In this document: positions 7,830 to 16,645 of the stretch, one piece after another | How the letters are laid out: each line of letters opens with the position of its first letter | Numbering within the stretch: position 1 is the first letter of the stretch | Assembly: GCA_051889215.1 (NCBI GenBank) | Contig: JBJFDC010000026.1 | Location: 1-56,582 of the forward strand | Reading direction: 5' to 3' | Length of the DNA stretch: 56,582 nucleotides | Source: UMGS1470 sp051889215 | GTDB taxonomy: Bacteria; Bacillota; Clostridia; Christensenellales; UBA1242 | The notes under the pieces: model-generated | Told to the model about the DNA's origin: nothing | The model's input: only the letters and a program-made list of their open reading frames with translations | Databases searched by the model: none | Made by a program: the position numbers and the translations under genes

Positions 7830-9302
7830 ATGAAGAAAAAATATATCTTGGCGATTGATGAGGGGACAACTTCAGCTCGTGCCGCGGTGTTTGACATTGA
7901 AAAGAATGAAATTGTCAATATGCACTCGGTCAAAATTGGACAAATATATCCGTCAAGCGGTTGGGTTGAGCAAGATGCAAACGAAATTTATTCCGCTCAA
8001 ATTGCCGCCCTGGAAAAATGCCTTGAAATGGGGATTGGTGCGCATGAAATTGTCGGACTTGCCTTGACAAATCAGCGTGAGACAGTTGTTGCCTGGGACA
8101 GAATCAGTGGTCAGCCAATTTATAATGCAATAAACTGGCAGTGCCGCAGGACTGCAAAAAAAATCAACTCTTTGAGTGAAGAAGAACGCAAATTAATTCG
8201 AGAAAAGACTGGACTTATTCCCGATGCATATTTTTCCGCGACAAAAATGCGTTGGATATATGATAATGTTCCAAAAGCAAAAGAACTTGAAAAAGAAAAA
8301 AGACTTTGCATGGGGACGATTGACAGTTTTCTTCTATATCGATTGACTGGTGAGTTTGTCACTGATGCAACAAATGCATCAAGGACAATGCTCTATAACA
8401 TAAAAGAAGGCAAATGGGACAAAGAATTGCTTTCATTATTTGGCGTGAAAAAAGAATGGCTTGCCCAAGTGGTTGATTCAAATTGTGTGGTTGGAAAAAC
8501 AACACTCAGTTGTGGCAAGGTTGATGTTGCGGGAATTTTGGGAGATCAACAAGCCGCACTCTTTGGACAATGCTGTTTTGAAAAAGGCATGGTCAAAAAC
8601 ACCTATGGCACTGGTTGTTTTATGCTCGCAAACATTGGCGACACTCTTGAAAACACGAGTGAAAAACTTTTGACAACCATTGCTTATCAAATTGACGGAA
8701 AAACGACTTATGCTTATGAGGGGAGTGTGTTCAATGCGGGAAGCATAATGACATGGCTCAAAGATGGGCTCAAGATTTTTGACAACACAAATCAAATTGA
8801 AGAACTTGCCTCACGTGTCAAGTCTCCAAACGGAGTTTATTTTATTCCTGCGCTTACCGGACTTGGTTCGCCTTATTGGGACAGTGCGGCACGCGGTGCT
8901 TTTTTGGGATTGGATAGAGGAACAAACAGGTGTCACATGATTCGCGCTTGTCTTGAAGCAGTTGCTTATCGCGCGGAAGACATGATGCAAGAAATGAGGG
9001 ATAGTGGAATTGATGTAAAAAGCTTGCGTTGTGACGGCGGCATGACAAAGAACAATCTTTTGATGCAACTTCAAGCAGACTTGAGTCGGGTTGACATTCT
9101 CATTCCGAGAACGACGGAGAGCACAATTTTGGGTGCATGCTTTATGTGTGCATTGGCAATGGGGACTTTCAAAAGTCTTGACGACATCGCTTTCCGTTGG
9201 GTCGAAATGGCAAGATTTTTGCCTGGGCGAAATTCAAGAATTCAAAAGGATTACAAAAAATGGAAACGCGGAGTTGCGGTCGCAAGAAAATGGAGGGTGT
9301 GA
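7830..9302 (+). CDS. glpK: Glycerol kinase
   Basis: A 490-residue FGGY-family kinase that phosphorylates glycerol to glycerol-3-phosphate with ATP. It opens with the phosphate-binding DEGTTSARA segment (residues ~9-17) and carries GWVEQDA, TNQRET, NWQCRRT and DGGMTKNN, all typical of GlpK. Length is normal. ATG 7830 follows GGGGG by 4 nt. It supplies G3P to the oxidation trio just upstream and overlaps the next gene by 1-3 nt (TGATG). Confidence 0.97.
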   Translation: MKKKYILAIDEGTTSARAAVFDIEKNEIVNMHSVKIGQIYPSSGWVEQDANEIYSAQIAALEKCLEMGIGAHEIVGLALTNQRETVVAWDRISGQPIYNAINWQCRRTAKKINSLSEEERKLIREKTGLIPDAYFSATKMRWIYDNVPKAKELEKEKRLCMGTIDSFLLYRLTGEFVTDATNASRTMLYNIKEGKWDKELLSLFGVKKEWLAQVVDSNCVVGKTTLSCGKVDVAGILGDQQAALFGQCCFEKGMVKNTYGTGCFMLANIGDTLENTSEKLLTTIAYQIDGKTTYAYEGSVFNAGSIMTWLKDGLKIFDNTNQIEELASRVKSPNGVYFIPALTGLGSPYWDSAARGAFLGLDRGTNRCHMIRACLEAVAYRAEDMMQEMRDSGIDVKSLRCDGGMTKNNLLMQLQADLSRVDILIPRTTESTILGACFMCALAMGTFKSLDDIAFRWVEMARFLPGRNSRIQKDYKKWKRGVAVARKWRV

Positions 9303-10189
9303 TGAGAGAAGAAGATTTTTTGACATACAACAACACAAAACAACACATTTATATTTTTGACGAAGTGGAGAACCCAAAAGGTGTTGTTCAAATTATTCAC
9401 GGAATGCAAGAGAGCATGAGAACATATTTTGACTTTGCAAAGTTTTTGAATAAAAACGGTTATGTTGCAGTCGGACTTGACCTTCGTGCCCACGGCAAAA
9501 CTGCGGGGGATTTGTCTCAAATTGGAGTTTGTCGTGAACCGCTTTTCAAAAATATTGTTCAAGACCAAATTTTTTTGAGCAAAATGATAAAGAGCAAAAC
9601 AAATTTGCCTCTCTATGTTTTTGGACACTCCTATGGTTCTTTCATTTTGCAAAGATACATTCAACTATATTCTGGATATGAAAAAGTGATTTTGTGCGGT
9701 TCTGCCTATATGAAAAAACCGTTGATTCGCTTTGGCAAATTCATGTCGGGATTGTTTTGCGCATTTGGTGGCGCACACAAAAAAGCACATCTCATTGAAA
9801 ATATGTCTTTCAATTCTTATCAAAAAAAATTCAAAACTGGCAGTTGGATAACATCTGATGAAGAGGAGGCAAAAAAATTTTATGATGACGAAATGAATGC
9901 CTTGCCTTTTGAAAATGCATTCTACAAAGATATGTTTTCAAATCAACTTAAACTCTACTCAGTCAAAGAACTTGCAAAAATTGATACGTCCAAACCAATT
10001 TTTATAATTTCTGGCGAAGACGATCCGATTGGCGACTATTCAAAATCTGTCAAAAAACTCTACGACCTATATTTTGACCTTGGGCTCAAAGTTCAAATGA
10101 AACTCTATTCCGGACTCCGTCACGGACTCGTTCAAGAAACAAGACGAAATGAAGTTATGAACGACATTCTCACGTTCATTGAACAATAA
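9302..10189 (+). CDS. Alpha/beta hydrolase, lysophospholipase/monoacylglycerol lipase-like
   Basis: A 295-residue alpha/beta hydrolase. It has the oxyanion HGMQES region, nucleophile elbow GHSYGSF (serine ~111), the acidic residue region SGEDDPIGD, and the late histidine in GLRHGLVQE. The Ser-Asp-His set is complete, and the sequence is of the serine aminopeptidase S33/monoacylglycerol lipase type. Its start overlaps the glpK stop, with GGAGGG as ribosome site inside glpK. Translational coupling to glpK suggests that it frees glycerol from acylglycerols or lysolipids. No signal peptide is seen, so it acts in the cytoplasm. Confidence 0.8.
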   Translation: MREEDFLTYNNTKQHIYIFDEVENPKGVVQIIHGMQESMRTYFDFAKFLNKNGYVAVGLDLRAHGKTAGDLSQIGVCREPLFKNIVQDQIFLSKMIKSKTNLPLYVFGHSYGSFILQRYIQLYSGYEKVILCGSAYMKKPLIRFGKFMSGLFCAFGGAHKKAHLIENMSFNSYQKKFKTGSWITSDEEEAKKFYDDEMNALPFENAFYKDMFSNQLKLYSVKELAKIDTSKPIFIISGEDDPIGDYSKSVKKLYDLYFDLGLKVQMKLYSGLRHGLVQETRRNEVMNDILTFIEQ

Positions 10190-10195
10190 ACACTC

Positions 10196-10230
10196 TTGAC
10201 ATGTTCCATATTTATGTTAAACTTAACATA
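10196..10230 (+). promoter_or_regulatory. Promoter with operator-like dyad
   Basis: -35 TTGACA (10196-10201), 16-nt spacer, -10 TAAACT (10218-10223). An 8-bp perfect inverted repeat, TATGTTAA-AC-TTAACATA (10213-10230), is centred on the -10 box, a typical repressor site position. The ribosome site GGAGGGG and ATG 10243 follow. Confidence 0.6.
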
Positions 10231-10242
10231 TATGGAGGGGTT

Positions 10243-11019
10243 ATGGGTATAAAAGATTCTGTTAAAAACCTTATTGAAAAAGTCAAAGATAAATATGACG
10301 ACTATCAAGAACGAAAGAGCATTGAAGCTGAAGAAGAAGCGGAAAGAAGAAGATTAAACACCCCGATTATGGATATTGATTGTGTATATAAACCAGAGAT
10401 AGATCGCACTGATATTTCTGAAGAATATAGAAATCACGGCGAATGTTATATGCTGACAAATCTTATGATGCATGCGGGCATATATCCTGAAAAATTTCAA
10501 TTACGTTTGTATGAGGAAATTGAAACGCACGGTGCACCAATGTTTGAAGATGACTATGGCAGAAGATATGCGGCGTGGGGCAGTGATGAACTGCTTGAAA
10601 TTGAGTATGGAAAAAGCACATATTACAACTTTTCGCAATTTGGCGAAAGATTGCTATCTCCCGAAGAAGAAGATATGGTTATGTTCGCTTTGAGAAAACT
10701 TGAAGAAAGTTATTATGTGACATACATAATTTCCAACTTGGAACCTTATTTTGTTTTTTCCAGAAGAGTGACAAATTTCTTGGATGGTTGCCTATCAACT
10801 TATTGTCAAGAAAAGTATGCAAAATATAAAGCATCAATGTCGCACGAGGAAGCAAAAGGGAAAGCAATAAACGATGTAAAACCATACAAAGATATTTTGA
10901 ACAGAAAAAGCAAAGAATATGAAGATAAATATCAAATTTTCTTAAACAAACAGCGCGAACAACAAATAAAAAAACAAAACGAACAAAAGGATTTGTTTGA
11001 CTCCTATAGATCGCTATAA
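10243..11019 (+). CDS. Hypothetical charged protein (258 aa)
   Basis: Not recognised. A soluble protein with a charged N-terminal helix (residues 1-45), a central region rich in aromatic and acidic residues (about 60-190), and a lysine/glutamine-rich C-terminal helix. There is no signal peptide or membrane segment. ATG 10243 follows GGAGGGG by 3 nt. It is monocistronic, with its own promoter and a dyad over the -10 box upstream and a bidirectional terminator downstream, so it appears to be specifically regulated. Its codon use is mixed, with more TTA leucines than nearby housekeeping genes. Confidence 0.65.
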   Translation: MGIKDSVKNLIEKVKDKYDDYQERKSIEAEEEAERRRLNTPIMDIDCVYKPEIDRTDISEEYRNHGECYMLTNLMMHAGIYPEKFQLRLYEEIETHGAPMFEDDYGRRYAAWGSDELLEIEYGKSTYYNFSQFGERLLSPEEEDMVMFALRKLEESYYVTYIISNLEPYFVFSRRVTNFLDGCLSTYCQEKYAKYKASMSHEEAKGKAINDVKPYKDILNRKSKEYEDKYQIFLNKQREQQIKKQNEQKDLFDSYRSL

Positions 11020-11052
11020 AAAAAGACGAGAAATTTTCTCGTCTTTTTTTTT
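11018..11052. terminator. Bidirectional terminator
   Basis: GACGAGAAA / TTTCTCGTC stem flanked by A7 on the left and T9 on the right. It lies between the convergent orphan gene and rubrerythrin. Confidence 0.85.
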
Positions 11053-11057
11053 GCTTA

Positions 11058-11597
11058 TTAATAGTTTGTTGAACGAAGCTCGAAATATGCTTGAGGGTGA
11101 GCACATACTGGACAAACAAGAGGTGCTTGTTTTCCAACATGGATATGTCCGCAATTTGTGCAAATCCAAACATTTGTTTCGCCCTTTTCAAAGACTGAAC
11201 CATTTTTGACATTCTCAAGGAGTTTGAGATATCTTTCTTCGTGTTCTTTTTCAATTTTTGCAACACCCAAAAATTGTTCAGCGATATCATTGAAGCCCTC
11301 TTCTTTTGCTTCTCTTGCCATTCTTTCATACATGTCTGTCCATTCGCCATGTTCGCCAGCGGCTGCCTCAATCAAGTTTTCAACTGTTGAAGGGATTTTT
11401 CCGCCTTTGATATGTTTGAACCAAAGTTTTGCATGTTCTTTTTCGTTGTTGGCTGTTTCTTCAAAAATGTTTGCGATTTGAACAAAGCCATCTTTTTTTG
11501 CTTGAGAAGCAAAATATGTGTATTTGTTTCTTGCTTGGCTTTCACCAGCGAAAGCTTCCATAAGATTTTTTTCTGTTTTTGAACCTTTTAATTCCAT
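11058..11597 (-). CDS. rbr: Rubrerythrin
   Basis: A 179-residue rubrerythrin: an N-terminal four-helix diiron domain with the ligand pattern E...ExxR/ExxH (FAGESQARN, NNEKEHAKL, AAAGEHGEW, KIEKEHEERY), then a C-terminal rubredoxin-like FeS4 site (CTNCGH ... CPVC, about residues 146-165). It reduces peroxide in anaerobes using electrons from NADH-linked carriers. AGGAG lies 8 nt before ATG at 11597. It is a single gene convergent with the orphan gene at 10243. Confidence 0.95.
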   Translation of the reverse strand: MELKGSKTEKNLMEAFAGESQARNKYTYFASQAKKDGFVQIANIFEETANNEKEHAKLWFKHIKGGKIPSTVENLIEAAAGEHGEWTDMYERMAREAKEEGFNDIAEQFLGVAKIEKEHEERYLKLLENVKNGSVFEKGETNVWICTNCGHIHVGKQAPLVCPVCAHPQAYFELRSTNY

Positions 11598-11688
11598 ATG
11601 TTTTTCTCCTTTCTTTTATATTATCCAATTTAACAAAAATAGTGTCAAGCAAAATTAAAAAAATATTATATACTTTGAGATGAAGTTG

Positions 11689-11697
11689 TGATATAAT
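11689..11697 (+). promoter_or_regulatory. Extended -10 promoter of walJ
   Basis: TG-a-TATAAT forms an extended -10 element. The -35 region is poor, which fits this promoter class. It is followed by TTAGGAGAG and ATG 11719. Confidence 0.5.
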
Positions 11698-11718
11698 GGA
11701 AAAGTTTTAGGAGAGACG

Positions 11719-12510
11719 ATGAGAGTTTGTAATCTTGCCAGTGGCAGTGCGGGCAACTGCACCTATGTTGAAGGCGACAGAACAAAACTACTGATTGATT
11801 GTGGGCTGACAATAAGCGATTTGTCGGCGCGTCTTCATATGCTTGGAGCAAGTCTTGAAGAAATTGATGCTGTTGTTGTTTCTCATGAACATGTTGACCA
11901 CATAAGAAGTCTTGCCACACTTTCAAAAAAATTCAACAAAAAAATCTATGCTTATGTTGATGAATGGCAGGCAATCCTTTCAAAGCAAAAAAATATTAAC
12001 CCCGCAAATCAAATGGCCTTTTTTGATATGCCGTTTGATATTGGAGGCATAAAAGTGACACCCATTGCGCTGCCGCACGACAGCCATACGTGTTTTGGAT
12101 TTTCTTTTGAGGAAAATGGCAAAAAGTTTAGTATTTTGACAGACTTGGGACAAACTAATGATAGAATTTTGTCGCAAGTTGCGGGAAGTGTGTTGGTTTA
12201 TCTTGAGGCAAATCATGATGAACAAATGCTTTTGGACAACCCCAACTATCCATTGTCGCTCAAGCGCAGAATTTTGTCGGGGCACGGACACCTTTCAAAT
12301 GTCGCATCGGCAAAAGCGATTGAAAAACTTTCGAGATATGGAACAAAGCAAGTTGTCCTCAGTCATTTGAGCGAAAAAAACAACACTCCGGATTTGGCAT
12401 TCGACACAATCTGTTCATATCTTTGTGAGCACGGCATCAAGCAAGGGGAGAACATAAGGATTGATGTTGCCAGACAAGACAGGCCAACAACAATATTTAA
12501 TCTTCGCTAA
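11719..12510 (+). CDS. walJ: MBL-fold exonuclease-like protein WalJ (YycJ)
   Basis: A 263-residue metallo-beta-lactamase-fold protein with LASGSAGNCTYVE at the start, SHEHVDHI near residues 55-62, PHDSHTC, LTDLG and LSGHGHLSN further on, matching WalJ/YycJ. In Bacillus walJ belongs to the walRK operon and is followed by htrA and rlmH, and the same order is kept here: walJ, htrA, two CPBP genes, rlmH. A role in DNA processing and cell-division/replication coordination is proposed for the family. ATG 11719 follows AGGAGAG. Confidence 0.85.
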   Translation: MRVCNLASGSAGNCTYVEGDRTKLLIDCGLTISDLSARLHMLGASLEEIDAVVVSHEHVDHIRSLATLSKKFNKKIYAYVDEWQAILSKQKNINPANQMAFFDMPFDIGGIKVTPIALPHDSHTCFGFSFEENGKKFSILTDLGQTNDRILSQVAGSVLVYLEANHDEQMLLDNPNYPLSLKRRILSGHGHLSNVASAKAIEKLSRYGTKQVVLSHLSEKNNTPDLAFDTICSYLCEHGIKQGENIRIDVARQDRPTTIFNLR

Positions 12511-12546
12511 TCGCACAAAATTCTTTTGATTTTGGAGCGATTTTTT

Positions 12547-13566
12547 ATGAAAAAAATGGGATTATTGTTTGTTATTATTTTGTTTTTTGCCGCACCATTA
12601 ACGGGTTGTGATTTTGGACGAAATGCAATCGACTATTCGATTGACATGACGCCTCGCATGGTGACTCTTTCTCAATCAAGCGCAGAAGATGTCGTGAGGG
12701 CGGTCAGCGTTGCAAGTGTTGCAATCAGGGCAACAGCAACAAAAACCGAAGCGATTGGAAGTGGCGTGGCGGTTGCAAGTGGCGGCTATGTTCTCACAAA
12801 TTATCACGTGATTGATGGTGCAAAAACTTTGACATTGTATCTTGCCAATAATGACACGACTTCGGCAAGTGTTGTTTGGGGTGACAAAGACCAAGACCTT
12901 GCAATTCTCAAGGCGGGAACAAATCTTCCATATGTTGAGATGAGTGCGTCAAGCAACCTAAAAAAGGGTCAAGATGTTTTGGCGATTGGAACGCCTTTGA
13001 GTTTGCAGTTTGAACAAACTGTGACAAAAGGGATTGTCTCTTCTCTCAATCGAACGGTTGAGGTTGAAAATTCGGACGGGACGACTTCATATATTCAAAA
13101 TCTAATTCAACATGATGCGAGTATAAATCCGGGAAATTCTGGCGGACCTTTGTTTAATCTTCGAGGGCAAGTCGTTGGGATAAACACGCTAAAAGCCAGT
13201 CAGGCAGAAGGTTTGGGTTTTGCAATCCCGATTGAGATTTGTGTGCCAGTCCTCAAAAAAATCACAAACGGACTGAGTTTTGAAACGCCATATCTTGGAA
13301 TTTTTGGATTTGATGCAACAACTGCAAAATATTATGACAAAACAACTCAAAAAGATGGTGTTTATGTCATGAACGTAAGCGAAAATGGTCCGTGCGATGA
13401 GGCGGGAGTGGAAGTTGGAGACGTCATCACAAAAATCAATGGAAAGTTGGTTTCCACTCTCTTGGATTTGAGGGTTGAACTCTATGAATTTCAAAGTGGA
13501 GACGTGATTGAGTTGGAAATTGACCGAAATTCACAAATATTTGCCACACAAGTCACTTTGCAATAA
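12547..13566 (+). CDS. htrA: HtrA/DegP-type serine protease, lipoprotein
   Basis: A 339-residue S1C trypsin-like protease with one PDZ domain. The N-terminus is a lipoprotein signal (hydrophobic stretch then LTGC, lipidated cysteine near residue 20), instead of the usual single membrane anchor. The catalytic triad is visible: NYHVID (His ~86), DKDQDLAI (Asp ~116) and NPGNSGGPL (Ser ~197). The PDZ domain spans about residues 245-330. It degrades misfolded proteins at the outer face of the membrane. GGAGCG precedes ATG 12547. It follows walJ closely, as in other Bacillota. Confidence 0.93.
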   Translation: MKKMGLLFVIILFFAAPLTGCDFGRNAIDYSIDMTPRMVTLSQSSAEDVVRAVSVASVAIRATATKTEAIGSGVAVASGGYVLTNYHVIDGAKTLTLYLANNDTTSASVVWGDKDQDLAILKAGTNLPYVEMSASSNLKKGQDVLAIGTPLSLQFEQTVTKGIVSSLNRTVEVENSDGTTSYIQNLIQHDASINPGNSGGPLFNLRGQVVGINTLKASQAEGLGFAIPIEICVPVLKKITNGLSFETPYLGIFGFDATTAKYYDKTTQKDGVYVMNVSENGPCDEAGVEVGDVITKINGKLVSTLLDLRVELYEFQSGDVIELEIDRNSQIFATQVTLQ

Positions 13567-13579
13567 TGTGAAAATTAAT

Positions 13580-13607
13580 TTGATATATTTTTGTTGTGTG
13601 ATAAAAT
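13580..13607 (+). promoter_or_regulatory. Promoter placing the start codon at +1
   Basis: -35 TTGATA, 16-nt spacer, -10 TAAAAT (13602-13607). Only 6 nt (GTTTTT) separate the -10 box from GTG 13614, and there is no ribosome site, so the mRNA is predicted to begin at the start codon. Confidence 0.6.
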
Positions 13608-13613
13608 GTTTTT

Positions 13614-14594
13614 GTGAATACGAGAAATAACGAAATTATAAAAACGCAAAAAATCGACAAAAAACTTTATTATGATCCAAATGACAGCGGACTTGGATTT
13701 GCTGTTTGTTGCATTGTTCCACAACTTCTTGCCGTCGTGATTTATCTTATTCTGGGAGCTTTTGGTCTTGCAGAAGGACTTGGAATGAAAATTGTTTCTT
13801 GCACCATTGGACCAATTTGCTATATTGTTTACTTTTGTTTGATTAATAAGACAAAAAATATTGATTGGAAACATGCGAGTGGAATAGAATTTAAAATGAA
13901 ATGGTGGCACCCACTTCTTGCCATTGGAATTGCATTGCTATGCATCTTTGGATTAAACTACTTCATCACACTCGTTGACAAGGGGCTTGAACTTGTGGGC
14001 TATCAGGCGGCTGGCGGGATTGGACTTCCAATGGACAATTTTGGTTGGTTTGTGCTCAATGTTTTGTTGCTCGCAGTTCTTCCTGCAATATGTGAAGAAC
14101 TGATATTCAGGGGGATTATATTTGGCGGCATGCGCGAGATGGGTGAGACAAGTGCAGTGTTCTTTTCGGCATTTTTGTTCGCACTTTTCCATGGCAACGC
14201 GTCTCAAACAGTTTATCAATTTATTTTGGGAATTGTGCTTTGCTATATCTTCATCATAACAAAAAATCTCTTGTGTTCAATGATTTTGCATTTTACTAAT
14301 AATTTTGTTGTTCTTTTAATAAATTATATATTAAGGGACAATCCGGCATTGGCGATTGAATATAATGCAACTTTCATCATTTTTGCAATTCTTGGTGCCA
14401 TTGCGACAGGTGTTGTTATTTGGCTGGTTGTTTGGCTTTTCACAAGAAATCAAAAACAAAATTTGACCGCGGCTCAAAAATCTCAAGAAAAATTGCTTGA
14501 ACGAAAAGTTCGCGGGCAAGTTCTCACAAACAAACTATTGTGGATTGGGCTTATTTTTGCCTTGACAATTTGGATTGCAGACTTTATATATTAG
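13614..14594 (+). CDS. CPBP family intramembrane glutamic protease
   Basis: A 326-residue multi-spanning membrane protein of the CPBP (CAAX protease/bacteriocin-processing, Abi) family. The conserved motifs are present: EELIFRG near residue 161, FALFHG near 190 and HFTNNF near 225, providing the glutamates and histidines of the active site. A short hydrophilic N-terminus (~30 residues) precedes the first membrane segment, and a basic cytoplasmic stretch is found near the C-terminus. It begins with GTG 13614 at a predicted leaderless start. A second CPBP paralogue follows directly. Confidence 0.88.
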   Translation: MNTRNNEIIKTQKIDKKLYYDPNDSGLGFAVCCIVPQLLAVVIYLILGAFGLAEGLGMKIVSCTIGPICYIVYFCLINKTKNIDWKHASGIEFKMKWWHPLLAIGIALLCIFGLNYFITLVDKGLELVGYQAAGGIGLPMDNFGWFVLNVLLLAVLPAICEELIFRGIIFGGMREMGETSAVFFSAFLFALFHGNASQTVYQFILGIVLCYIFIITKNLLCSMILHFTNNFVVLLINYILRDNPALAIEYNATFIIFAILGAIATGVVIWLVVWLFTRNQKQNLTAAQKSQEKLLERKVRGQVLTNKLLWIGLIFALTIWIADFIY

Positions 14595-14607
14595 ACATCG
14601 GGGTTTT

Positions 14608-15738
14608 ATGAAAAAAAGAAGTGATTTGTTTAAAATTAATTTGATTTATTTCATATTGATTTGTGCATTTGTTTTGGTGCGCATTGTTTTTGCTTTGGAT
14701 TTATTTAAACTTTCTGACACTGCATCTGATTATGTTGGCTCAATCCTTATTCAAATTGGCATTATGTTTGCCTTGACATTTGGATTATATTTGTTGTTTT
14801 TCAAGAAAAAACCAAAAGAACTTTTCAAAGATTTCAAATTTACAAAAATAAATTTCAAAGCGGTTTTAATTTCAATCGCCATTGGAATATTGGCATATTT
14901 TTTGACAATCTGCGTGGCTTCGATATTTAATTTTTTCCTAGGGTTATTTGGTTATCAGGCGGCGTCTGGCTCTTCGACAAGTGTTGGAACTTGGGGCGAC
15001 TTTGTTGTGTCAATCGTTCTTGTCGCAATTTTGCCCGGGTTTTGTGAGGAATTTGTTCACCGTGGACTTTTGGTCAAAGGTTTTTCTGAACTTGGAGTGA
15101 AAAAGACAATAATCTATTCGGGACTGTTGTTTGGACTCATGCACCTAAACATTTCACAATTTTTCTATGCCACCTTGATTGGTTGTTTGCTTGTTGTCTT
15201 GGTTATGGCCTCGGGAAGCATAATTCCAGCGATGATTGTGCATTTTATGAACAATTTTATTAATGTTTATTTTTCATATGCTCAAGACCTCAATTTGCCG
15301 CTCACAAAAACATTTAATGCCCTTGGTGCGCTTTTGACGAACTATGGAATTTTGTCTATTTTTCTTCTTGTTGTGTTGATTGCAATTTCTGTGTTCGGAC
15401 TTGTGTTCCTCATAAAAGCTCTTTTCAAAGAAACATATGGCAAGAAATTTGAGAAAGTCAAGAGTGATATTGCAAAAGAATATCTTCATGATGAGGTCAT
15501 GGGGCAAATTGAATCTCCAGAAGTTGGCTCTGGTGATGCGGGGCTCGTGTTTGACGAAGAAGTTGATATTGCAGGCGACAAACGGCTAATAAAAATAAAG
15601 ATTCCTTTTGAGCGAATGGGGCTTGAAGTAAAACCAATCTACAAACCAAAGTTTGTTGACAACATTTTCTTTTATGCGTCGCTAGCGCTTGGAATTGCAA
15701 TAACAATATTCACGTTCATTTGGGGGCTTGGAATTTGA
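14608..15738 (+). CDS. CPBP family intramembrane protease, second copy
   Basis: A 376-residue paralogue of the preceding gene: EEFVHRG near residue 147, GLMHLN near 178 and HFMNNF near 213 are all intact. It adds a ~90-residue soluble C-terminal extension and then a final membrane segment. GGGG 4 nt before ATG 14608. Its last codons overlap the rlmH start (TTGA), indicating coupling. Tandem CPBP genes can process different substrates; the substrates are unknown. Confidence 0.86.
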   Translation: MKKRSDLFKINLIYFILICAFVLVRIVFALDLFKLSDTASDYVGSILIQIGIMFALTFGLYLLFFKKKPKELFKDFKFTKINFKAVLISIAIGILAYFLTICVASIFNFFLGLFGYQAASGSSTSVGTWGDFVVSIVLVAILPGFCEEFVHRGLLVKGFSELGVKKTIIYSGLLFGLMHLNISQFFYATLIGCLLVVLVMASGSIIPAMIVHFMNNFINVYFSYAQDLNLPLTKTFNALGALLTNYGILSIFLLVVLIAISVFGLVFLIKALFKETYGKKFEKVKSDIAKEYLHDEVMGQIESPEVGSGDAGLVFDEEVDIAGDKRLIKIKIPFERMGLEVKPIYKPKFVDNIFFYASLALGIAITIFTFIWGLGI

Positions 15739-16190
15739 AGATAAACATTTTGGCGGTTGGGAATATAAAAGAGACATATTTTGTCAAGGCGTGCGAAGAA
15801 TATGCAAAGCGTCTTGGCAAATTTTGTGATTTAAACATAATTGAAATTCAAGAAAAAAACAAACTTTCAACACCAGAACAATGCCTTTATGCCGAGGCAA
15901 AAGACATCGAAAAGCACTTGACGGGTTTTGTTGTCGTCATGGACAAGTTCGGCAAAAAATTCGACAGTGTTTCATTTTCAAAAAAACTCGAAGAAATAAA
16001 AATGACGAACTCAACAATAACATTTGTCATTGGCTCGTCATTTGGGCTTGACCAAACAATAAAGCAAAAAGCCAATCTTTTGATGTCTGTGTCCGACATG
16101 ACATTTCCGCATCAACTTTTTCGCGTGCTGCTGCTCGAACAAATTTATCGTGCGTTTTGCATTGAAAACAATATAACTTATCACAAATAG
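15735..16190 (+). CDS. rlmH: 23S rRNA pseudouridine-1915 N3-methyltransferase
   Basis: A 151-residue SPOUT-class methyltransferase, slightly shorter than the usual 159. The C-terminal knot signature is complete: IGSSFGLD, then SDMTFPHQLFRVLLLEQIYR and an end in YHK. It methylates the pseudouridine in helix 69 of 23S rRNA. The start is TTG 15735, which overlaps the previous stop by 4 nt and has GGGGGC upstream. It is close to walJ and htrA, as near the chromosome origin of many Bacillota. Confidence 0.95.
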   Translation: MKINILAVGNIKETYFVKACEEYAKRLGKFCDLNIIEIQEKNKLSTPEQCLYAEAKDIEKHLTGFVVVMDKFGKKFDSVSFSKKLEEIKMTNSTITFVIGSSFGLDQTIKQKANLLMSVSDMTFPHQLFRVLLLEQIYRAFCIENNITYHK

Positions 16191-16199
16191 GGGAACAAG

Positions 16200-16643
16200 A
16201 TGGAAGAATTTATGAATGAAGCTTTGCGGCTTGCGCGACTTGCTGGAAAACGAGGTGAAGTGCCAATCGGAGCGGTTGTCACGAAAGGCGAAAAAATCAT
16301 TGCACGCGGATATAACTGTCGCGAGAAAAAGCAAAACGCACTCTTGCATGCCGAAATTGTTGCAATATCAAAGGCCTGCAAAAAACTGCATTCTTGGAGA
16401 CTTGATGGTTGCACGCTTTTTGTCACACTTGAACCATGTCCAATGTGTGCAGGTGCAATTCTAAACGCAAGAATGGACAAGGTGGTGTTTGGTGCATATG
16501 ACGCTCAAAGTGGGTTTTGCACGAGCAACCCGAGTTTTCTTGGGGGTGGAGTGCTCAATCACAAAGTTGAAGTGGTTGGCGGAATAAAAGAGGAAGAATG
16601 CAAAAAACTAATACAAGATTTTTTTAGGTCAAAAAGGAAATAA
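16200..16643 (+). CDS. tadA: tRNA-specific adenosine deaminase
   Basis: A 147-residue zinc deaminase that makes inosine at the wobble position of tRNA-Arg(ACG). HAEIVAI (zinc histidine and catalytic glutamate, near residue 50) and PCPMCAGAI (two zinc cysteines, near 80) are intact. ATG 16200 has GGGGAACAAG just upstream. It lies 9 nt after rlmH in the same transcription unit. Confidence 0.95.
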   Translation: MEEFMNEALRLARLAGKRGEVPIGAVVTKGEKIIARGYNCREKKQNALLHAEIVAISKACKKLHSWRLDGCTLFVTLEPCPMCAGAILNARMDKVVFGAYDAQSGFCTSNPSFLGGGVLNHKVEVVGGIKEEECKKLIQDFFRSKRK

Positions 16644-16645
16644 AG

